Assembly: GCF_002727185.1 (NCBI RefSeq)
Contig: NZ_NIZW01000034.1
Span: 1-64,000, forward strand
Length of the DNA stretch: 64,000 bases
Direction of reading: 5' to 3'
Source: Rhodopirellula bahusiensis
GTDB taxonomy: Bacteria; Planctomycetota; Planctomycetia; Pirellulales; Pirellulaceae
Program-made: the position numbers and the translations under genes
Shown: one piece after another, positions 7,564 to 16,668 of the stretch
Position numbering within the stretch: position 1 is the first letter of the stretch
How the letters are laid out: each line of letters opens with the position of its first letter
Notes under the pieces: model-generated
Database searches by the model: none
What the model saw: the letters and a program-made list of their open reading frames with translations, nothing else
Told to the model about the DNA's origin: nothing

Positions 7564-8897
7564 TGACCGAACAACTTTGGCGTGTGATCAGTCTGCAGGA
7601 TCACAACACACGAGTCGTGATCTTTGGCGCCGCGATGTTGGGGCTCGCTGCGGGTTTGGTGGGCTGCTTCACGCTGCTTCGCCGTCGCGCATTGGTCGGC
7701 GATGCACTCGCTCATGCGGCGCTACCCGGAATCGCGATCGCATTCCTTTGGGTCTCGGCAATGGGCGGCAATGGACGTTCGCTGCCTGTCTTGCTGGCGG
7801 GCGCCACCGTGTCGGGCTTGTTTGGAATCGCTTCGATCTTGATCATTCGTCGCGGCACTCGCATCAAGGAGGACGCGGCTCTCGGAATCGTGCTCAGCGT
7901 CTTCTTTGGATTGGGTTTGGAACTGTTGGGGATTGCCCAGCAAATGAAGAACGGCAACAAAGCCGGGCTGGAATCTTTCATCTATGGTAAGACCGCCTCG
8001 ATGGTCGAAAGCGATGCGTGGTTGATCACGGTCGCTTCGTTGATCTGCGTGGTCGTTTGCGTGGGTCTGTTCAAAGAATTCAAACTGCTGTGCTTTGACG
8101 AGGCTTTCGCGGGCTCGCGTGGTTACCCGGTCGTCTTGCTCGACGCCGCACTGATGAGCGTGGTGGTCGTGATCACGATCATCGGACTGCAGGCCGTCGG
8201 ATTGGTTTTGGTGATTGCACTGTTGGTCATTCCCGCCGCATCGGCTCGGTTTTGGACGGACCGATTGGTTTGGATGATGGTGCTTTCATCGGCCATCGGC
8301 ATGACGGGATGCTTGATCGGAGCCGCCGCCAGCGCGATGCTGCCGCGATTGCCCAGCGGCGCGATGATCGTGTTGACCACCGGTGTTGGTTTCCTCATCA
8401 GTTTCTTTGTTGGGGCTCGCCGCGGTTTGTTGATTCGCATGTGGCGTCGTCGGTCTCTCAACGCCAGCATCGATCGTCAACACCTTCTGCGAGAACTCTA
8501 TGAACTGTTTGAGAACGACCCCAGCCGGCTGTCGGTTTCGTGGGAGGAACTGGTTCAGGCCCGCAGTTGGTCCAACAAACGACTCCGCAAAATCCTGGAT
8601 CAAGCTTCCAACGATGGATGGGTGAGCGAGAACATCACCAAGATGGAGTTTGCCCTCACCAAACGCGGCGAATCCGAAGCTCGCCGACTAACACGACGCC
8701 ACCGGTTGTGGGAACTGTATTTGATTCATCACGCCGACATCGCTCCTCAGCGAGTCGACCGGGACGCCGATGCGATTGAACACGTGCTCGAACCAGAAAC
8801 CGTTGCGGAACTTGAATCGCTGCTTAACGCCGAATTGGGTGAGCGACGAATGCCGACGGACCCTCACGCTTCATCCGCCGAAGGAGTCGAAGCATGA
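7563..8897 (+). CDS. Metal ABC permease fused to a DtxR/MntR-like domain
   Basis: An ABC-3 family permease for Mn2+, Zn2+ or Fe2+, about 290 residues with 8 or 9 hydrophobic helices, beginning after HNTRVVIFG and containing the family stretch RRRALVGDALAHAALPG. The remaining 150 residues are cytoplasmic and resemble iron- or manganese-dependent repressors: a winged-helix part (SWEELVQARSWSNKRLRKIL, then GESEARRL) and the dimerisation/metal helix RRHRLWELYL with DADAIEHVL, which retains His and Glu-His positions used as ligands in MntR. The domain may sense metal and gate transport or bind DNA; neither is shown by sequence. The next permease gene overlaps by 4 bases. Confidence 0.9.
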   Translation: MTEQLWRVISLQDHNTRVVIFGAAMLGLAAGLVGCFTLLRRRALVGDALAHAALPGIAIAFLWVSAMGGNGRSLPVLLAGATVSGLFGIASILIIRRGTRIKEDAALGIVLSVFFGLGLELLGIAQQMKNGNKAGLESFIYGKTASMVESDAWLITVASLICVVVCVGLFKEFKLLCFDEAFAGSRGYPVVLLDAALMSVVVVITIIGLQAVGLVLVIALLVIPAASARFWTDRLVWMMVLSSAIGMTGCLIGAAASAMLPRLPSGAMIVLTTGVGFLISFFVGARRGLLIRMWRRRSLNASIDRQHLLRELYELFENDPSRLSVSWEELVQARSWSNKRLRKILDQASNDGWVSENITKMEFALTKRGESEARRLTRRHRLWELYLIHHADIAPQRVDRDADAIEHVLEPETVAELESLLNAELGERRMPTDPHASSAEGVEA

Positions 8898-10351
8898 TCG
8901 CGTTGGCTGACTCAACACCTTTTTGGATGATCGAGTGGAACTGGGCGCTCGATGGTTGGATCGTCGCGGCGGGAATGCTGTGCGCGGTCGCATCATCGCT
9001 TCTTGGTTGCTTCCTGGTGCTTCGCCGGATGAGCCTGCTGGGCGACGCGATCAGCCACGCGGTACTACCCGGTTTGGCCGCCGCATTTCTCATCTCGGGC
9101 AGTCGAAGCAGTGGCTGGATGTTCCTCGGCGCCGTCATTGTCGGCGTTCTCACGGCACTGCTGTCCGACTGGATTCACGTTCGCGGTGAAGTCGACGAGG
9201 GCGCCTCCATGGGCGTCGTCTTCACAACGTTGTTCGCCGCGGGTTTGATCATGATCGTGCTCGCCGCCGATCGAGTTGACCTCGATCCGGGATGCGTTCT
9301 GTATGGAGCCATTGAATCAACGCCGCTGGATACCTGGGCGATCCCAATCCCCATTCTCGGTGAAACCAATGTCCCGCGAGTCGTGGTCGTGCTGTCGATT
9401 GTCACGTTGATCAACGCAGCGTTTGTGATCTTCTTCTTTAAAGAACTGAAGATGGCGACCTTCGACGCTGAGCTGGCAACCTCCAGCGGTTTTTCGGCCA
9501 AAGCGATCCACTACGTGTTGATGACCTTGGTCGCGGTGACCGCCGTGGCCAGCTTTGAGAGCGTGGGCAATATTCTGGTCGTTGCAATGCTGGTCGTTCC
9601 TGCCGCAACCGCGTATTTGCTGACCGATCGACTTGGCATGATGATCTTATTGGCCTGCGTGATCGGCGCCGCGTCGGCTTGGGTTGGTCACGTGGCCGCC
9701 GTAGAGATTCCAACTTGGTTCGGTTTCCGCAGCACCACCACCGCCGGCATGATGGCGGTCGCCACCGGATTCGCGTTCACGCTAGCCGTGGTCGGTTCGC
9801 CACGTCGCGGATTGGTCCCCCAGTGGTTCCGCAAACAGTGGCTGCGATGGACGATTCTCACCGACGATGTGCTGGCGTTGCTGTACCGAATGGAAGAGAA
9901 GACTTTGGACGAACGACCGATCGCCGACGCCATGGCGATGCAAGCCGACCTCGATGCCTGGATGGCGAATGTGTTGCTGACCAACCGTTTCGCAATCAAG
10001 TCCGCGGTCAAGTATCACGCATGGCGCGGTCGCCTCGAAACGACTCAGGCGGATGCGTCGGCGGTTGAAGCTAGCGAGGCGTCTGCGAAAGAACATTCCG
10101 AGGTCTTGGTTCCGAAGCTGACCGAGGTGGGCAGATCCGAAGCGGAATCGTTGGTTCGTTCTCACCGTTTGTGGGAACAGTACTTGGTCACGCGAGTCGA
10201 CTTGGAAGGAAGCCGCATTCACCAACAAGCCCACCAGCTCGAACACTTCACCGACCGGCAACTGCAAGATCAACTCGATCATCAAACGGATTCACCAGAG
10301 AAAGACCCGCACGGCAGCCCCATTCCCTCGGCAAGCGACAAACACTCATGA
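8894..10351 (+). CDS. Second metal ABC permease with partial DtxR/MntR-like tail
   Basis: A second ABC-3 permease of 485 residues, probably forming a heterodimer with the preceding one. The membrane part shows the same LRRMSLLGDAISHAVLPG signature. The tail differs: the winged-helix part is poorly preserved (LALLYRMEEKTLDERPIADAMA), interrupted by an Ala/Glu-rich insert near residues 385-405, but the metal/dimerisation segment is clear, RSHRLWEQYLVTRVD then HQLEH. That suggests the tail was kept for pairing or metal sensing rather than DNA binding (inference). Start ATG overlaps the previous stop by 4 bases, and its own stop overlaps the TPR protein gene by 4, so the whole block is probably one transcript. 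Confidence 0.9.
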   Translation: MIALADSTPFWMIEWNWALDGWIVAAGMLCAVASSLLGCFLVLRRMSLLGDAISHAVLPGLAAAFLISGSRSSGWMFLGAVIVGVLTALLSDWIHVRGEVDEGASMGVVFTTLFAAGLIMIVLAADRVDLDPGCVLYGAIESTPLDTWAIPIPILGETNVPRVVVVLSIVTLINAAFVIFFFKELKMATFDAELATSSGFSAKAIHYVLMTLVAVTAVASFESVGNILVVAMLVVPAATAYLLTDRLGMMILLACVIGAASAWVGHVAAVEIPTWFGFRSTTTAGMMAVATGFAFTLAVVGSPRRGLVPQWFRKQWLRWTILTDDVLALLYRMEEKTLDERPIADAMAMQADLDAWMANVLLTNRFAIKSAVKYHAWRGRLETTQADASAVEASEASAKEHSEVLVPKLTEVGRSEAESLVRSHRLWEQYLVTRVDLEGSRIHQQAHQLEHFTDRQLQDQLDHQTDSPEKDPHGSPIPSASDKHS

Positions 10352-12417
10352 GTGCCAGCTCTGAATCCGGTCCACCGCCCACGAACGAACCGCTCGATGG
10401 CGAACCCGCGACCGGAGAACACCTCTTCACCTCAAGCGTCCTGACGACCTGGATATTGTCCGCCGCGTTATTCGCGTTGACTGCGAATGCCTACCTGCCT
10501 GCGATCCAGGGCGGATTCATTTGGGATGACGACGATTACGTCACCGAAAACCCAACCCTGCATTCCATCGAAGGGTTGGTCGCGATCTGGACGGATCCAT
10601 CGGCAACGCCCCAGTACTACCCCATCGTTCACAGTTCGTTTTGGATTGAGAATCACCTGTGGGGCATGAACCCGATGGGCTATCACTTGGTCAACGTTCT
10701 GATTCACTGCATCAGCGCATTGCTGCTGTGGCGATTGCTCTCGCGGTTCTCCGTTCCGGGTGCCTACGTCGCTGCGTTGCTCTTTGCGGTCCACCCGATG
10801 CACGTCGAATCCGTCGCCTGGGTCACCGAGCGCAAAAACGTTCTATCGGGAATGTTCACACTGCTGACGATCCTTTGTTGGCTCAGGTACTGGGACTTCA
10901 GTCAGCCGGAACCAAGTGACGAATCAACGCCGAGGAATCGTCGTTGGTATGCCCTGGCTTTGATTTGTTTCATCGCCGCTTTGTTGAGCAAGACCGTCGC
11001 GTCCACCTTGCCTGCTGCGTTGATCGTGATGATCTGGTGGAAGCGGGGAACCGTGCGAGTCAAAGACTTCACCGCCCTGCTTCCGTTCTTCGTAATCGGG
11101 ATTGGAATGGGCCTGCTCACGGTCTGGCTTGAGAAGTTCCAGGTCGGGGCCAGCGGCATTGATTGGGAGCTGTCCCCGTGGCAACGCGTCCTGATCGCCG
11201 GACGAGCCCTCTGGTTCTACGCCGGCAAATTGGTTTGGCCGACGGAGCTGATCTTCACGTACCCACGATGGGAAATCGACGTCACATCCTGGTGGCAAAA
11301 CGCGTTTCCAGTTGCTGCAGTTGCTGTGATGGTTGCATTGTTCTTGATGCGTCACCGTTTGGGTCGTGGTCCGATCGCGGCGGTGTGCTTGTACGCCGGC
11401 ACACTGTTTCCTGCTTTGGGGTTCTTCGATGTTTACCCAATGCGTTTCTCGTTTGTTGCCGACCACTTCGCCTACATGGCCAGCGTCCCATTGATCGCTC
11501 TGGTTGTCGGTGCGGTCGCGACGTGGCTTCAATCCAAAGACGAAGACGACGAAGAATATGGCTTGGGCCGGCACCTTCCCAAGTTGATGGCGGCTGGGGC
11601 CGCGTTGCTGCTCGCCACGGTTTCTTTCAGCCAAGCGACGATCTACAGCGGACTCGAAGTGCTGTGGCGTGACACGCTTGAGAAAAACCCCAACTCATTC
11701 ATGGCTCACAACAACTTGGGTGCCTTGCTGAACCGGCGTGGTGACTACCTCGAGGCCGAAACTCATTTGCGTCAGTCGCTGGAGATCAAACCAGACTTTG
11801 CCGACTCAGTCATCAACTTGGCACAGGCCCGTCAAAACCTAGGCGACCTGGAAGAAGCCCTTTCGCTTTACACTCGTGCCACGGAACTCAACCCGGGACT
11901 CGCCGAAGCCTACAACGGACTCGGGGCAACCCAAGGAATGATGGGAGACTTTGAGGCCTCCGAAGCGACTCTGAACCAAGCCATTGAGATCGATCCGAAC
12001 TACGCCAATTCCTACGGAAACTTGGCAACGCTCCGAGCCGCGCAGGGTCGAAACGAGGAGGCGATCGAATTGTTTCAAACCGCCTCGCAATTGGATCCCG
12101 AGCGAATGGAACATCGCACAAATCTGGCGAGGGTGCTGATGTCTGCTCAGCGTTGGCAGGACGCGATGGGAGCTTGGCAGAGCATCCTGGACGAATCACC
12201 TGATGACGTCAGTGCAATCTTGAACCTCGGCGTGATCGCGGCGAATCAGCAACGCACCGAAGACGCCATCGGCTACTTCGAACGCGTGTTGGAAATTGTG
12301 CCCAATCATCTGAGTGCCACGTACAACCTGGGTGCCATGCATGACGCACTTGGCAACACCGAAAAAGCGGAGCAGTATTTTCGCCGGGCGGAACGTCTTC
12401 AACCCCAGCAGCAGTGA
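10348..12417 (+). CDS. TMTC-like polytopic membrane protein with C-terminal TPR repeats
   Basis: A 689-residue protein. The first 450 residues hold about ten hydrophobic helices with a periplasmic WDDDDYVTENP motif after the first helix and HPMHVESVAWVTERKN, both typical of the GT-C-like TMTC proteins linked to O-mannosylation in animals. The last 240 residues are about seven tetratricopeptide repeats (for example MAHNNLGALLNRRGDYLEAE). The start at 10348 is chosen because it forms a 4-base overlap with the permease stop; the frame continues upstream but only in antiphase to that gene. Bacterial members are widespread in planctomycetes and their substrate is unknown. Its place behind a metal importer could be simple translational coupling. 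Confidence 0.85.
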   Translation: MSASSESGPPPTNEPLDGEPATGEHLFTSSVLTTWILSAALFALTANAYLPAIQGGFIWDDDDYVTENPTLHSIEGLVAIWTDPSATPQYYPIVHSSFWIENHLWGMNPMGYHLVNVLIHCISALLLWRLLSRFSVPGAYVAALLFAVHPMHVESVAWVTERKNVLSGMFTLLTILCWLRYWDFSQPEPSDESTPRNRRWYALALICFIAALLSKTVASTLPAALIVMIWWKRGTVRVKDFTALLPFFVIGIGMGLLTVWLEKFQVGASGIDWELSPWQRVLIAGRALWFYAGKLVWPTELIFTYPRWEIDVTSWWQNAFPVAAVAVMVALFLMRHRLGRGPIAAVCLYAGTLFPALGFFDVYPMRFSFVADHFAYMASVPLIALVVGAVATWLQSKDEDDEEYGLGRHLPKLMAAGAALLLATVSFSQATIYSGLEVLWRDTLEKNPNSFMAHNNLGALLNRRGDYLEAETHLRQSLEIKPDFADSVINLAQARQNLGDLEEALSLYTRATELNPGLAEAYNGLGATQGMMGDFEASEATLNQAIEIDPNYANSYGNLATLRAAQGRNEEAIELFQTASQLDPERMEHRTNLARVLMSAQRWQDAMGAWQSILDESPDDVSAILNLGVIAANQQRTEDAIGYFERVLEIVPNHLSATYNLGAMHDALGNTEKAEQYFRRAERLQPQQQ

Positions 12418-12519
12418 ACGACCGTCGTGGGAAAATGAACACGAGATTCAAACCCGACATGGGATTGGAATACAATCGCCCCTGTATTCTTCGCTTCCCA
12501 AGTAGATGTCGGTTTCCAA

Positions 12520-14181
12520 ATGCGTTCGGACTTGTCCTCGATTTTGTCGTTCATTCCGTTTCGGTTTGCTTCGCCGATTGGTCGCCCTCGCTCCATCGCG
12601 ATCCTTGTGTTTGGACTGGTTTGCACCGTCATCCCAACTCACGTCATTGCACAACAGAGCCCTCCAACCACTCAAACAGACACACGCCCCAACGTCATCA
12701 TCGTCTACACCGACGACCAAGGCTTTGGCGATGTCAGCAGCATGAACCCCGACGCAAAATTCGCGACGCCCAACATGGACCGCCTCGCGAAAGAAGGTCT
12801 GACGTTCACCAATGCCCACTCCAGCGACAGCGTGTGCACACCATCACGCTACGGATTGCTGACCGGTCGCTACAGTTGGCGGACGACGCTCAAACAAGGC
12901 GTCATGAATGCCGAGGGAAAATGCTTGATCGCCGACGGCCGCATGACACTGGCGTCATTCCTTCGCGGCCAAGGCTACCAAACCGGCATGGTTGGCAAGT
13001 GGCACCTTGGCATGCAGTTCCCCGGCACACCCAAAAATCGCGATTGGTCAAAACCAGTTCGCGATATGCCACTCGACAAAGGATTTGATCACTTCTTTGG
13101 CATCCCCGCCTCGCTGAACTACGGCGTCTTGGCTTGGTTTGATGGTCGTCACGCCGCGGTCCCGCCCAAATCATGGACTGGCAAGAAACCAAACAAACGC
13201 CATGTTGACTATCGCATACAACCGCCTTACCTCGACACCGAAGGCGAGGCACGAAAACGATTCAAAAACACCACCATCGAGGTGGCCGACGACTTCATCG
13301 ACAATCAGTGCCTGACGCGATTCACCGACAAAGCCATCGAGTGGATCACGGAAATCACCGCTGAACCGGCGACCGGATCAACATCCACAAACCCACCGTT
13401 CTTTCTTTACCTGCCGCTGACCTCGCCTCACTATCCCGTCTGCCCGCTGCCCGAGTTTTGGGGGCAAGGTGATTGCGGTGGCTATGGCGAATTCGTCATC
13501 GAAACGGATCACCATCTCGGCCGTTTGCTCGACCACTTGGATGCAACTGGATTGAGCGACAACACGCTCGTAATCCTGACCAGCGACAACGGCCCGGAAA
13601 AATCCTGGAAGCAACGCATTCAAGACTTTGGCCACCATAGCAATGGCCCTTACCGAGGCGGCAAACGCGACATCTACGAAGGTGGCCATCGGGTTCCCAT
13701 GTTGGCTCGATGGCCCAACGGCATCCAACAGCCCGGACGCACCAGCGATGCTTTGGTCGGACAAGTCGACTTGTTGGCGACCGTTTCCGAACTGCTCGGG
13801 CAATCACTTCCAGATGATGCCGCGGAAGATAGCCAGAGCTTTGCATCGATCCTGCTAGATCCGTCCCACGAACATCACCGAGCCCCACTAATCAACCATG
13901 GCGTTCGAGGCGAATTCGCCATCACTGCTAGCAAATGGAAGTGGATCGCTCCGAATCGGTTCAAAGACAAAGGCGAGCTCTACAATCTTGCCAGTGATCC
14001 CGCGGAAACCAAAGACATCGCTTCCGATCACCCACAAGTTGCTCGTCGGCTACAAGCCGCGTTGACGAAGATCGTCCTCAACGGCCGAAGCACACCTGGC
14101 AAACCTCAACCCAATGATACCGGCTACTGGGAAGACCTCCGATGGATGGATCCGTCCGAGTACTCCCAACCCAGTCCCTGA
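12520..14181 (+). CDS. Secreted type I sulfatase (CTPSR)
   Basis: Removes sulfate esters, probably from marine polysaccharides, outside the cytoplasm. Seen in 553 residues: an N-terminal segment with hydrophobic SIAILVFGLVC and likely cleavage near IAQQ; metal Asp pair in YTDDQGFGD (65, 66); the formylglycine motif C106-TPSR followed by YGLLTGR; GKWHLG; and the late DNGPEKSW metal site. Cys106 must be oxidised by a formylglycine-generating enzyme, which is not in this window. The first Met of the frame is used; a start near residue 20 cannot be excluded. A second, different sulfatase follows after 61 bases, so the pair may be co-expressed. The exact sulfated substrate cannot be deduced. Confidence 0.95.
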   Translation: MRSDLSSILSFIPFRFASPIGRPRSIAILVFGLVCTVIPTHVIAQQSPPTTQTDTRPNVIIVYTDDQGFGDVSSMNPDAKFATPNMDRLAKEGLTFTNAHSSDSVCTPSRYGLLTGRYSWRTTLKQGVMNAEGKCLIADGRMTLASFLRGQGYQTGMVGKWHLGMQFPGTPKNRDWSKPVRDMPLDKGFDHFFGIPASLNYGVLAWFDGRHAAVPPKSWTGKKPNKRHVDYRIQPPYLDTEGEARKRFKNTTIEVADDFIDNQCLTRFTDKAIEWITEITAEPATGSTSTNPPFFLYLPLTSPHYPVCPLPEFWGQGDCGGYGEFVIETDHHLGRLLDHLDATGLSDNTLVILTSDNGPEKSWKQRIQDFGHHSNGPYRGGKRDIYEGGHRVPMLARWPNGIQQPGRTSDALVGQVDLLATVSELLGQSLPDDAAEDSQSFASILLDPSHEHHRAPLINHGVRGEFAITASKWKWIAPNRFKDKGELYNLASDPAETKDIASDHPQVARRLQAALTKIVLNGRSTPGKPQPNDTGYWEDLRWMDPSEYSQPSP

Positions 14182-14242
14182 TCGACAACCGTGAATCATC
14201 AACCGAACTGACACCCTTCGTTCTCATCCCCAAGAGACTCCC

Positions 14243-15763
14243 ATGCATCCCATCAACCTTGGCCTGAGATGGCTACCTCTCGTCGCGGTGCTCGCCATCG
14301 CAGTTGCGTCGCCTTCCACTGCAGACGAACGCCCGAACTTTTTGGTGATCGTCGTCGATGATCAATCGCCGCTTGACCTGAAGATTTACAACCCCGACTC
14401 ACCGCTCGAAACACCCAACATCGATCGCTTGGCCGCATCTGGGATGGTGTTCGATGGGGCTCACCACATGGGCGCTTGGTCAGGCGCCGTTTGCACACCT
14501 TCGCGGCACATGATCATGACGGGACGCACCGTTTGGCATATCCCACAGCGACGCCCCAACGCGAAGAAGAAACGCAACAATCCAAGTGTTCGCTATCCAG
14601 ACGAAAGTTTGGCACCAAAGGATTTGCCCGAATACACAATGGCGGCCATCTTCAACCGAGCTGGCTACGACACGATGCGAACATGCAAGAAGGGCAATAG
14701 CTATCCCGCCGCCAACGAGCAGTTCACCGTGGTGCGAGACGCGTCCAAACGCGGCGGGACCGAAGAAACCGGCAGTGCGTGGCATGGCAAGCAAGTCCTC
14801 GACTACTTGGACCAGCGTGACGCGGCCGCTGACGAAGATCCCTTCCTGATCTACTTCGGGTTCTCACACCCGCACGACACTCGAGACGGCACGCCAGAAC
14901 TGCTCGCGAAATATGGAGCGACCAACCACACCGATCGTGAATCTTTGCCGCCCGCGAATCCGAAGCAACCCGCTTTGCCGCCGAACCACTTGGAAGCTCA
15001 TCCATTTCATCATGGTCACCCCAAACTGCGTGACGAAGTCGCAGTCAGTGGTGTCTGGGAACGCCGCGACGAACGCACGATCCGCAACGAACTTGGACGT
15101 GAGTTTGCATGCAGCGAAAACATCGACATCCAAATCGGCAAGGTCCTCAACCGACTCGAGCAGATGGGCGAATTGGACAACACCTACATCGTTTACACCT
15201 CCGATCACGGCATGGCGATCGGTCGCCATGGATTGCAAGGCAAACAAAACCTGTACGAACACACCTGGCGGGTGCCCTTTATCATCCAAGGCCCCGACAT
15301 TCCCAAGGGTAAACGTGCGATCGGAAATCTGTATCTGCTCGACCTGCTGCCGACGCTCGTCGATCTTGCAAAGATTGATCGCCCCGAGACGCTGGAAGGG
15401 CAGTCGCTTCAGCCAGTCATCCGTGGCGAACAAGACCTGCTGCGCGACGTCTTGTACGGCGTCTACTGCGGCGGTACCAAACCGGGAATGCGAAGCGTGA
15501 AGAAGGGCGATTGGAAGCTGATCAAGTACGACGCGTTGGACGGCAAAGTCCGAGAAACTCAGTTGTTCAACTTGGCCGCGAATCCGCTGGAATACTTACC
15601 CGAACACAAACGAGAGTCGGAACTCGAAACGGACCTCGCGGAAAACCCAGACTACGCCGAGAAACGCCAGGAATTAGAAGCGTTGCTGCTGTCGGAGATG
15701 CAACGCCTGGACGATCCCTATCGTCTTTGGGACCAACCGCAAGAGACGTCGGTCAATCCTTGA
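14243..15763 (+). CDS. Secreted type I sulfatase (CTPSR), second of pair
   Basis: A 506-residue sulfatase with a clear signal peptide (LPLVAVLAIAVASPSTA), metal Asp pair in VVDDQSP (39, 40), formylglycine motif C84-TPSR followed by HMIMTGR, and YTSDHGMAIGRHG as the C-terminal metal site. It resembles iduronate-2-sulfatase or choline-sulfatase-like subfamilies more than its neighbour does, and the two differ enough not to be a recent duplication. It probably acts on a different linkage of the same sulfated glycan (inference). Transcription likely continues from the upstream sulfatase. The gene converges with the lipoprotein gene, with only 27 bases between their ends. Confidence 0.95.
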   Translation: MHPINLGLRWLPLVAVLAIAVASPSTADERPNFLVIVVDDQSPLDLKIYNPDSPLETPNIDRLAASGMVFDGAHHMGAWSGAVCTPSRHMIMTGRTVWHIPQRRPNAKKKRNNPSVRYPDESLAPKDLPEYTMAAIFNRAGYDTMRTCKKGNSYPAANEQFTVVRDASKRGGTEETGSAWHGKQVLDYLDQRDAAADEDPFLIYFGFSHPHDTRDGTPELLAKYGATNHTDRESLPPANPKQPALPPNHLEAHPFHHGHPKLRDEVAVSGVWERRDERTIRNELGREFACSENIDIQIGKVLNRLEQMGELDNTYIVYTSDHGMAIGRHGLQGKQNLYEHTWRVPFIIQGPDIPKGKRAIGNLYLLDLLPTLVDLAKIDRPETLEGQSLQPVIRGEQDLLRDVLYGVYCGGTKPGMRSVKKGDWKLIKYDALDGKVRETQLFNLAANPLEYLPEHKRESELETDLAENPDYAEKRQELEALLLSEMQRLDDPYRLWDQPQETSVNP

Positions 15764-15790
15764 TCGGATTGCTTTCAACCAACGACTGGT

Positions 15791-16477
15791 TCACTTTCGA
15801 AAAATCGCGAGTCCGCCGCCTACGATCCAGGCATCGGATTCGCGGCCGTCGGTGGTGACCCAGTAACGTCCAAACCCGGTCAACCGTGCGTGCGGCGTCC
15901 ACCAAAAGTGGGCACCAACTTCGGGATAGATCGATGCCATCGTCAGATCGTATTCGGTGTCTTCTTCACCGAGTTCATCGGTGGATCCATCCTCGTCGTT
16001 GTCGATTCCATCATCGTCCGCATCAACGGTCTCCCAGTTCATCCCAACATAGCCGCCAACCCCAACGAACGGTGCCAATCGGGTTGGAGTCTGCAGTCGC
16101 AATCCGCTGTCGAGACCGATGGAAGCTTGGTCCCATCCCGCAGCACCGGACAGCGAGATCCGCTGCGTGAGATAAGAGGTCAAGTAGTTTTCACTGCCCA
16201 CATCGGCAACAAATCCGGCTCCGGTGCTTGATCGATACGCCGCCCCAGCAGAAACGTAGGTCCCCTCGGCTCCACTGAGGAACCTGGCATCACTGGCCTG
16301 TTTCACCTTGCCAATCGGATCCGACTTGGGGACACCTTCGGCGTACTTCTCTGCGTACTCCGGATGCTCCATCGCCCATCGCGAGTGCGTGATGCCGGTT
16401 GGCAACCGACAACCCGAAGATGCCAGTAAGGCACTTCCGGCAACGAGCCACGCGAAAGATTGACGAATGAGTTTCAC
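15791..16477 (-). CDS. Lipoprotein, probable small outer-membrane barrel with Asp-rich loop
   Basis: A 228-residue protein with a lipoprotein signal (SALLASSGC, lipid site Cys23). After residue 75 it shows alternating aromatic and polar residues with YVSAGAAYRS, GLRLQTPTRLAPFVGVGGYVG and a C-terminal GGGLAIFRK, the look of beta-strands in a small barrel. Residues 152-172 are a dense acidic run beginning DADDDGIDNDEDG, very like the calcium-binding loops of thrombospondin type 3 repeats. In a barrel such a loop would probably face outside and bind Ca2+ (inference). I do not recognise a specific family. The gene is convergent with the second sulfatase and divergent from the TPR gene. Confidence 0.75.
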   Translation of the reverse strand: MKLIRQSFAWLVAGSALLASSGCRLPTGITHSRWAMEHPEYAEKYAEGVPKSDPIGKVKQASDARFLSGAEGTYVSAGAAYRSSTGAGFVADVGSENYLTSYLTQRISLSGAAGWDQASIGLDSGLRLQTPTRLAPFVGVGGYVGMNWETVDADDDGIDNDEDGSTDELGEEDTEYDLTMASIYPEVGAHFWWTPHARLTGFGRYWVTTDGRESDAWIVGGGLAIFRK

Positions 16478-16572
16478 AAGATCGTAGTCATGTGCTTGGT
16501 AGAATGACGCTCAGCAGATCAGTTCACCTTCGGCGATATCAAATCGTCACCCCCAAACACAAGCTGAGTCAT

Positions 16573-16643
16573 GTGGCATAGGCTTCCAGCCTGTTGGGAA
16601 AATGATGCACCAGTGCGGCCCACAGGCTGGCAGCCTATGCCAC
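16573..16643. repeat. Long palindrome with 22-base arms
   Basis: Arms at 16573-16594 (beginning GTGGCATAGGCTTCC) and 16622-16643 (ending CAGCCTATGCCAC) match at 21 of 22 bases and enclose 27 bases. It lies between the divergent lipoprotein and TPR genes, nearer the latter. There is no T-run, so it is not a standard terminator, and its symmetry suggests a REP-like mobile palindrome or a large cruciform. Confidence 0.75.
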
Positions 16644-16668
16644 TTCACATTCACTCATTTCAACCCCC

